Shown piece after piece: positions 58,701 through 64,000 of a stretch of DNA of 64,000 bases (positions within the stretch are counted from its first letter, which is position 1; every line of letters begins with the position of its first letter). This stretch comes from Solilutibacter silvestris (lineage in GTDB: Bacteria; Pseudomonadota; Gammaproteobacteria; Xanthomonadales; Xanthomonadaceae): the NCBI RefSeq assembly GCF_002895945.1, contig NZ_NPZB01000002.1, forward strand, positions 248,001 through 312,000, in the 5' to 3' direction. The notes under the pieces were generated by a model, which did no database searches, was not told where the DNA came from, and worked only from the letters and a program-made list of their open reading frames with translations. The position numbers were made by a program, and so were the translations under genes.

Positions 58701-58990
58701 GCCTCAATGTGTATTCCGTAATTCGTGCGCCGCGCGTGTCTGAAAAGACCGCTCGTCTGCAGGAAATCTCCAACCAGTACGTCTTTGAAGTCGCGAAGGA
58801 CGCCACCAAGGCCGATGTCAAGGCCGCGGTGGAGGAAATCTTCGAAGTAAAGGTTTCCGCCGTGAACGTGTTGAACGTGAAGGGCAAGGCCAAGGCTTTC
58901 AAGAACCGCACCGGCCGTCGTGGCGACTGGCGCAAGGCGTACGTGACCCTCGCTGATGGCCAGGCCATCGACGTGACGGCCAAGGCCTGA
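58697..58990 (+). CDS. rplW: 50S ribosomal protein L23
   Basis: 97 residues. It binds trigger factor and SRP at the tunnel exit. [15 protein letters not shown] and the loop [22 protein letters not shown] fit. The start overlaps the rplD stop. Confidence 0.97.
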   Translation: MSLNVYSVIRAPRVSEKTARLQEISNQYVFEVAKDATKADVKAAVEEIFEVKVSAVNVLNVKGKAKAFKNRTGRRGDWRKAYVTLADGQAIDVTAKA

Positions 58991-59000
58991 GGAAACGACC

Positions 59001-59828
59001 ATGGCATTGATGACTTTCAAGCCCACCTCACCCGGACGCCGTAGCGCCGTCCGCGTGGTGACGCCCGATCTCCACAAGGGTGCGCCGTATGCGCCGTTGC
59101 TCGAGAAGCAGGGCAAGACCGGTGGCCGCAACAACTACGGCCGCATCACCACCCGTCACATCGGTGGTGGCCACAAGCAGCATTACCGCATCATCGACTT
59201 CAAGCGCGACAAGGAGTCGATCCCGGCCCGTGTCGAGCGCATCGAATACGATCCGAACCGCACCGCGCACATCGCGCTGCTGTGCTACGCCGATGGCGAG
59301 CGCCGCTACATCATCGCCCCCAAGGGCCTGAAGGCGGGTGACCAGGTGCTGGCTGGCGTGACCGCGCCGATCCGCGCCGGCAACACCATGCCGCTGCTCA
59401 ACATCCCGGTCGGCACCACGGTGCATTGCATCGAGATGAAGCCGGGCAAGGGTGCGCAGATGGCCCGTGCCGCCGGCGCCGGCGTCCAGCTGATCGCGCG
59501 CGAGCAGGGCTATGCCACGCTTCGCCTGCGTTCCGGCGAGATGCGCAAGGTTCCGGTCGATTGCCGCGCCACCATCGGTGAAGTCGGCAACGTCGAGCAC
59601 AACCTCGAGAAGCTGGGCAAGGCCGGTGCGAAGCGCTGGCGTGGCGTTCGCCCGACCGTTCGCGGCGCCGCCATGAACCCGGTGGATCACCCGCACGGTG
59701 GTGGTGAGGCCAAGGCCGGCCAAGGCAACCCGCATCCGGTCACCCCGTGGGGTGTCCCGACCAAGGGCTACAAGACGCGCAAGAACAAGCGTACGCAGCA
59801 GTTCATCGTGCGCGACCGCAGGAGTTAA
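59001..59828 (+). CDS. rplB: 50S ribosomal protein L2
   Basis: 275 residues. It is needed for subunit association and peptidyl transfer. The C-terminal histidine motif [16 protein letters not shown] contains the essential His, and the N-terminal [18 protein letters not shown] fits. Confidence 0.98.
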   Translation: MALMTFKPTSPGRRSAVRVVTPDLHKGAPYAPLLEKQGKTGGRNNYGRITTRHIGGGHKQHYRIIDFKRDKESIPARVERIEYDPNRTAHIALLCYADGERRYIIAPKGLKAGDQVLAGVTAPIRAGNTMPLLNIPVGTTVHCIEMKPGKGAQMARAAGAGVQLIAREQGYATLRLRSGEMRKVPVDCRATIGEVGNVEHNLEKLGKAGAKRWRGVRPTVRGAAMNPVDHPHGGGEAKAGQGNPHPVTPWGVPTKGYKTRKNKRTQQFIVRDRRS

Positions 59829-59834
59829 TCGGAC

Positions 59835-60107
59835 ATGCCACGCTCACTCAAAAAAGGCCCGTTCATCGACCATCACCTCATCAAGAAGGTGGAAGTCGCG
59901 GGTACCAATACCAAGAAGCCGATCAAGACCTGGTCGCGTCGCTCGATGATCATGCCGGAGATGGTGGGTTTCACCATCGCCGTGCACAACGGCAAGGCCC
60001 ACGTGCCGGTGCTGATCAACGAGAACATGGTTGGCCACAAGCTCGGCGAATTCTCGTTGACCCGGACCTTCAAGGGTCACGGCGGCGACAAGAAGTCGGG
60101 GAAGTAA
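59835..60107 (+). CDS. rpsS: 30S ribosomal protein S19
   Basis: 90 residues. It contacts the A-site tRNA and bridges the subunits through L5. [20 protein letters not shown] opens it, and [12 protein letters not shown] and [21 protein letters not shown] are the core. Confidence 0.98.
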   Translation: MPRSLKKGPFIDHHLIKKVEVAGTNTKKPIKTWSRRSMIMPEMVGFTIAVHNGKAHVPVLINENMVGHKLGEFSLTRTFKGHGGDKKSGK

Positions 60108-60117
60108 GGAGAGCATG

Positions 60118-60453
60118 ATGGAAGCCAAGGCAATCCTGCGCTCCGCGCGCATTTCCTCGCAGAAGGCCCGACTGGTCGCCGACCAGATTCGCGGTCTCCC
60201 TGCTTCCCGTGCACTGGACCTGCTGAAGTTCAGTGACAAGAAGGCCGCGCACATGATCCACAAGGTGCTGTGGTCGGCTGTCTCCAACGCCGAAAACAAT
60301 GTCGGCGCCGATGCCGATGCGCTCAAGGTCAAGACCATCATGGTTGATGAAGGTCCGAGCCTGAAGCGCTTCATGGCGCGTGCGAAGGGACGCGGTACCC
60401 GCATCCTCAAGCGCACCAGCCATATCACCATCGTCGTCGCCGAGGGCAAGTAA
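60118..60453 (+). CDS. rplV: 50S ribosomal protein L22
   Basis: 111 residues. The tunnel-constriction loop lies near [21 protein letters not shown]. Two adjacent ATGs occur (60115, 60118); AGGAG at 60107-60111 is six bases before the second, so I use 60118 (MEAKAILR), the family start. Confidence 0.96.
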   Translation: MEAKAILRSARISSQKARLVADQIRGLPASRALDLLKFSDKKAAHMIHKVLWSAVSNAENNVGADADALKVKTIMVDEGPSLKRFMARAKGRGTRILKRTSHITIVVAEGK

Positions 60454-60455
60454 CC

Positions 60456-61205
60456 ATGGGTCATAAAGTACATCCCGTCGGCATCCGCCTTGGCATTTCC
60501 AAGGACTGGAACTCGAAGTGGTATGCCGGAAAGAAGGAATTCGCCGGCCTCCTCATCGGTGACCTCAAGGTCCGCGAAATGCTGCGCAAGAAGCTGGCGC
60601 AAGCCGGTATCTCCCGCATCCTGATCGAGCGTCCGGCGAAGTCGGCGCGCGTGACGATCTTCACCGCCCGCCCGGGCGTGGTGATCGGCAAGCGCGGCGA
60701 GGACATCGAGAAGCTGCGCAAGGAAGTGTCCGACGTCATGGGCGTCCCGGCGCACATCAATGTCAGCGAAGTCCGCAAGCCGGAACTCGACGCGCAGCTG
60801 GTCGCCGAGTCGATCGCGCAGCAGCTCGAGCGCCGCATCATGTTCCGCCGTGCCATGAAGCGCGCCGTCGGCAATGCGATGCGCATCGGTGCGCTGGGCA
60901 TCAAGGTCAACGTTGCAGGCCGCTTGAACGGTGCCGAAATCGCCCGTTCGGAGTGGTACCGCGAAGGTCGCGTGCCGCTGCACACCCTGCGTGCGGACGT
61001 GGACTACGGTTTCGCCGAGGCGCACACCACCTACGGCGTGATCGGAATCAAGGTCTGGATCTACAAGGGCGAAGTGTTCGACTTCTCGCAAGTAGGCCAG
61101 GAAAAGAATGACGAGCCGCGCAACGAGCGCAGCGACCGTCCGGCCCGCGCTCCGCGCCAGCCGCGCGGCGATCGCGACGGCGGCAATCGTGAGGCAAGGG
61201 GCTAA
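60456..61205 (+). CDS. rpsC: 30S ribosomal protein S3 with Arg-rich tail
   Basis: 249 residues against about 233 in E. coli. The KH domain is normal ([18 protein letters not shown]). After residue 205 comes a tail rich in Arg, Asp and Asn ([20 protein letters not shown], then [12 protein letters not shown]) that has no counterpart in E. coli S3. Similar tails occur in other Xanthomonadaceae S3 proteins as I remember them. Confidence 0.97.
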   Translation: MGHKVHPVGIRLGISKDWNSKWYAGKKEFAGLLIGDLKVREMLRKKLAQAGISRILIERPAKSARVTIFTARPGVVIGKRGEDIEKLRKEVSDVMGVPAHINVSEVRKPELDAQLVAESIAQQLERRIMFRRAMKRAVGNAMRIGALGIKVNVAGRLNGAEIARSEWYREGRVPLHTLRADVDYGFAEAHTTYGVIGIKVWIYKGEVFDFSQVGQEKNDEPRNERSDRPARAPRQPRGDRDGGNREARG

Positions 61206-61208
61206 GCC

Positions 61209-61622
61209 ATGCTGCAACCCAAGCGAACCAAATACCGCAAGCTCCACAAGGGCCGCAATGAAGGCCTGGCCTGGAGTTCCAATGCCGTGTCGTTCGGCGA
61301 GTACGGCCTGCGCTCGACGCAGACCGGTCGCCTGACCGCGCGCCAGATCGAGGCCGCCCGTCGTGCCATCAGCCGTTACGTGAAGCGTGGCGGCAAGATG
61401 TGGATCCGCGTGTTCCCCGACAAGCCGATCACCGAGAAGCCGATCGAAGTCCGCATGGGCTCCGGCAAGGGCAACGTCGAGTACTGGGTCGCGCAGATCC
61501 AGCCCGGCCGGATGATCTATGAAATTGAGGGCGTTGATGAGGCGACCGCGCGCGAGGCGTTCCGCCTGGCCGCCGCCAAGCTCTCGGTGACCACCCAATT
61601 CGTGACCCGGACGGTGCGCTGA
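61209..61622 (+). CDS. rplP: 50S ribosomal protein L16
   Basis: 137 residues. It sits near the A-site tRNA elbow. [21 protein letters not shown] and the conserved R in [14 protein letters not shown] (the YcfD hydroxylation site lies in this protein in E. coli) fit. Its last base pair region overlaps the rpmC start by one base. Confidence 0.97.
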   Translation: MLQPKRTKYRKLHKGRNEGLAWSSNAVSFGEYGLRSTQTGRLTARQIEAARRAISRYVKRGGKMWIRVFPDKPITEKPIEVRMGSGKGNVEYWVAQIQPGRMIYEIEGVDEATAREAFRLAAAKLSVTTQFVTRTVR

Positions 61623-61813
61623 TGGACATGAAGCAACTTCGCCAGTTGTCCGAGAAGGACCTGGCCAACCACCTGACCGACCTCCAGAAGGAGCAGTTCG
61701 CCCTGCGCATGCAGAAGGCGACCGGGCAGATGGAAAAGACCCACGAGATCCGCCGCGTTCGCCGGGAAATTGCCCGCGCCCGGATGCAGCAATCCGTCGT
61801 GGCCCAGAAGTGA
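61622..61813 (+). CDS. rpmC: 50S ribosomal protein L29
   Basis: 63 residues, two helices. [21 protein letters not shown] and the conserved [33 protein letters not shown] region are typical, with only short fragments quoted here. The start overlaps the rplP stop (TGATG). Confidence 0.96.
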   Translation: MDMKQLRQLSEKDLANHLTDLQKEQFALRMQKATGQMEKTHEIRRVRREIARARMQQSVVAQK

Positions 61814-61827
61814 TCCACGAGATGACC

Positions 61828-62091
61828 ATGAACAACACTGATAAAAAGCAGCACACGGTCGAAGGCCGCGTGGTCAGCAACAAGATGGACAAGACGGTGA
61901 CCGTGCTTGTCGAGCGCCAGATCAAGCACGCGCTCTACGGCAAGTACATCCGTCGCTCCACCAAGCTGCACGCCCACGACGCCGACAACGCCTGCAACGA
62001 AGGCGACCTGGTGCGCGTCGCCGAATGTGCCCCGATGTCCAAGACCAAGAACTGGCGCGTGGTCGAAATCGTCACCCGCGCGGCCGAATAA
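61828..62091 (+). CDS. rpsQ: 30S ribosomal protein S17
   Basis: 87 residues. It binds 16S rRNA as a primary assembly protein. [20 protein letters not shown] and [18 protein letters not shown] are conserved. I chose the ATG at 61828 (MNNTDKKQ) because GAG (61819-61821) is correctly spaced; ATG 61822 and GTG 61810 are alternatives. Confidence 0.96.
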   Translation: MNNTDKKQHTVEGRVVSNKMDKTVTVLVERQIKHALYGKYIRRSTKLHAHDADNACNEGDLVRVAECAPMSKTKNWRVVEIVTRAAE

Positions 62092-62106
62092 GAGGAGGCT
62101 ACAGAC

Positions 62107-62475
62107 ATGATCCAGATGCAGAGCCACCTCGATGTTGCGGACAATTCCGGTGCCAAGGAAGTCATGTGCATCAAGGTGCTTGGTGGTTCCAAGCGCCGTT
62201 ATGCCGGCATCGGCGACATCATCAAGGTGTCGATCAAGGACGCCATTCCGCGCGGCAAGGTCAAGAAGGGCGAGGTCTACAACGCCGTGGTCGTGCGCAC
62301 CCGCAAGGGCGTGCGTCGTCCCGACGGGTCGCTGATCCGCTTCGACGGCAACGCCGCCGTGTTGTTGAATAACAAGCATGAACCGATCGGCACCCGCATT
62401 TTCGGGCCGGTGACGCGCGAACTGCGCTCCGAGAAGTTCATGAAGATCGTTTCGCTCGCGCCTGAAGTGCTGTGA
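62107..62475 (+). CDS. rplN: 50S ribosomal protein L14
   Basis: 122 residues. [20 protein letters not shown] is the standard start, and [20 protein letters not shown] lies near the end. First gene of the spc-type operon portion; no separate promoter is seen in the 15-bp gap before it. Confidence 0.98.
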   Translation: MIQMQSHLDVADNSGAKEVMCIKVLGGSKRRYAGIGDIIKVSIKDAIPRGKVKKGEVYNAVVVRTRKGVRRPDGSLIRFDGNAAVLLNNKHEPIGTRIFGPVTRELRSEKFMKIVSLAPEVL

Positions 62476-62488
62476 GCCGGAGGACACC

Positions 62489-62800
62489 ATGAACCGAATC
62501 AAGAAAGGCGACCAGGTGATCGTGATCACCGGCAAGGACAAGGGCAAGAAGGGCGACGTGGTACGCGTCGCTGGCGAGCGCGTGTTCGTTTCGAACATCA
62601 ACGTCGTCAAGCGCCACACCAAGCCGAACCCGCAGGCCGGCCAACCCGGCGGCGTGGTCGAGCGCGAAGCCTCGATCCACATTTCCAACGTGATGCTGTT
62701 CAACCCGGCCAATGGCAAGGGTGAGCGCGTCGGTATCAAGGTGCTGGAGGATGGACGCAAACTGCGTGTGTTCCGCTCCGGCGATGCGATTGACGCCTGA
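62489..62800 (+). CDS. rplX: 50S ribosomal protein L24
   Basis: 103 residues. The KOW motif is at the start ([20 protein letters not shown]). It initiates 50S assembly. [23 protein letters not shown] is the conserved middle. Confidence 0.97.
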   Translation: MNRIKKGDQVIVITGKDKGKKGDVVRVAGERVFVSNINVVKRHTKPNPQAGQPGGVVEREASIHISNVMLFNPANGKGERVGIKVLEDGRKLRVFRSGDAIDA

Positions 62801-62811
62801 GGTCTGATGAC

Positions 62812-63354
62812 ATGAACACCCGACTGGAAAAAATCTACAAGGAAGAAGTGGTGCCGGTGCTGATGAAGCGCTTTGGCTACACCAATCCGATGCAGGTCCC
62901 GAAGATCCAGAAGATCACCATCAACATGGGCGTCGGCGAAGCCGCGACCAACAAGAAGGTGCTGGAAAATGCGGTGGCCGACCTGGCCAAGATCACCGGC
63001 CAACAGCCGATCATCACCAAGACGCGTGTCTCGGTGGCCTCGTTCAAGATCCGCGATGGCTGGCCGATCGGCTGCAAGGTGACCCTGCGCCGCAACAAGA
63101 TGTACGAGTTCCTCGATCGCCTGGTCAACATCTCGCTGCCGCGCGTCCGCGACTTCCGCGGCGTGTCGGGTCGCTCGTTCGATGGCCGTGGCAACTACAA
63201 CATGGGCCTGAAGGAACAGATCATCTTCCCGGAGATCGACTTCGACCAGGTTGACGCGTTGCGCGGCATGGACATCGCGATCACCACCACCGCCAAGACC
63301 AACGAAGAAGCCAAGGCTTTGCTCGAAGCCTTCCGTTTCCCGTTCCGCAACTGA
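62812..63354 (+). CDS. rplE: 50S ribosomal protein L5
   Basis: 180 residues. It binds 5S rRNA and contacts the P-site t[22 protein letters not shown] and [19 protein letters not shown] fit the family. Confidence 0.98.
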   Translation: MNTRLEKIYKEEVVPVLMKRFGYTNPMQVPKIQKITINMGVGEAATNKKVLENAVADLAKITGQQPIITKTRVSVASFKIRDGWPIGCKVTLRRNKMYEFLDRLVNISLPRVRDFRGVSGRSFDGRGNYNMGLKEQIIFPEIDFDQVDALRGMDIAITTTAKTNEEAKALLEAFRFPFRN

Positions 63355-63363
63355 GGATCGAAC

Positions 63364-63669
63364 ATGGCCAAGACTTCCATGATCAACCGCGAGACCAAGC
63401 GCAAGAAGCTGGCCAAGCAATTCGCCAGCAAGCGCGAGGCACTGAAGAAGGTCATCGCAAACCCGGATGCGTCCTACGAGGACAAGATGGATGCGTCGAC
63501 CAAGCTGCAGAAGATGCCGCGCGATTCGTCCCCGGCCCGGCAGATGAGCCGTTGCGCGTTGACCGGCCGCCCGCAGGGCGTGTACAGCAAGTTCGGCCTC
63601 GGCCGCAACAAGCTGCGCGAAGCCACCATGCGTGGCGACGTCCCCGGCCTGCGCAAGGCTTCCTGGTAA
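63364..63669 (+). CDS. rpsN: 30S ribosomal protein S14, zinc-free form
   Basis: 101 residues: the long form without the CxxC zinc pairs. [20 protein letters not shown] and [20 protein letters not shown] are typical. Only one S14 gene is visible. Confidence 0.97.
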   Translation: MAKTSMINRETKRKKLAKQFASKREALKKVIANPDASYEDKMDASTKLQKMPRDSSPARQMSRCALTGRPQGVYSKFGLGRNKLREATMRGDVPGLRKASW

Positions 63670-63720
63670 TTCCGATTCATTCGCGAAAGCGGATATCGAT
63701 ACTCATAAGGTAATGACTCA

Positions 63721-64000
63721 ATGAGCATGACTGATCCTATCGCCGACATGCTGGTCCGCATCAAGAATGCGGCCGCGGTTGGCAAGCCGACGGTGAAAAT
63801 GCCGTCTTCCAAGATCAAGGTCGCGATCGCCAACGTCCTGAAGGGCGAGGGCTACATCAGCGACCTGCGCGTCACCGACCTCGGTGGCGGCAAAGCCGAG
63901 CTGGAAATCCAGCTCAAGTATTTCGAAGGCCGTCCGGTCATCGAGAAGCTCCAGCGCATCTCGCGCTCGGGCCTGCGCCAGTACCGCAGCAAGCATGCCT
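63721..64000 (+). CDS. rpsH: 30S ribosomal protein S8, N-terminal part (partial)
   Basis: The first 93 codons of S8 ([20 protein letters not shown], then [11 protein letters not shown]); the C-terminal third, about 35-40 residues, is beyond the window. In E. coli S8 represses the spc operon at the rplE start; no matching site was sought beyond the window. Confidence 0.96.
   Translation, partial: MSMTDPIADMLVRIKNAAAVGKPTVKMPSSKIKVAIANVLKGEGYISDLRVTDLGGGKAELEIQLKYFEGRPVIEKLQRISRSGLRQYRSKHA

Noticed and set aside
59844-61925. Open frame of 693 codons antisense to the S10 operon genes
   Set aside because: It spans five certain ribosomal genes on the opposite strand and shows no coherent domain.

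Overview
This 64 kb window is a contiguous piece of a GC-rich gammaproteobacterial chromosome. The protein sequences and gene order suggest the Xanthomonadaceae/Lysobacteraceae (Lysobacter, Luteimonas or Thermomonas-like). Supporting signs are a DUF1631 protein, a large TonB-dependent receptor, a three-subunit transhydrogenase and the gammaproteobacterial order hemA / lolB-ispE-tRNA-Gln-prs-rplY-pth-ychF. No rRNA, insertion sequence, prophage or CRISPR array is visible. Almost all of the window is core genome.

Region 1 (1-14.7 kb) is mixed housekeeping. It holds the peroxide-defence pair ahpC and ahpF (ahpF cut by the window edge), the giant helicase lhr divergent from prmC-pip, a GreA/B-like protein, a Nudix hydrolase, a 5'-3' exonuclease overlapping a nitroreductase, a DUF1631 protein, and a compact three-gene sigma factor / probable anti-sigma / DUF3106 unit.

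Region 2 (14.8-25.7 kb) carries the proton-translocating transhydrogenase genes pntA1-pntA2-pntB, then sufT behind a site resembling an IscR type-1 operator. An asparaginase-domain protein, a DUF2069 protein, wrbA, yihY with an overlapping thioredoxin lipoprotein, a thioesterase and ppk2 follow. A tight GNAT-prfA-hemA run ends the region.

Region 3 (25.8-32.6 kb) is the TPR-lolB-ispE-tRNA-Gln-prs-rplY-pth-ychF run. The ispE stop codon lies inside the tRNA-Gln gene, and a strong hairpin sits directly in front of pth.

Region 4 (32.6-37.8 kb) is the most accessory-looking part. A TonB-dependent receptor is divergent from a lipoprotein cyanophycinase and an exported isoaspartyl peptidase. Together they look like a small system for scavenging extracellular cyanophycin or beta-aspartyl peptides.

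Region 5 (37.8-64 kb) is the translation/transcription super-cluster: tRNA-Tyr, -Gly, -Thr, tuf copy 1, tRNA-Trp, secE-nusG, rplKAJL-rpoBC, the str operon rpsL-rpsG-fusA-tuf copy 2, and the S10-spc operons from rpsJ to a partial rpsH. The two tuf genes appear identical at nucleotide level. Leaders, promoters and attenuator-like hairpins are annotated between these operons.
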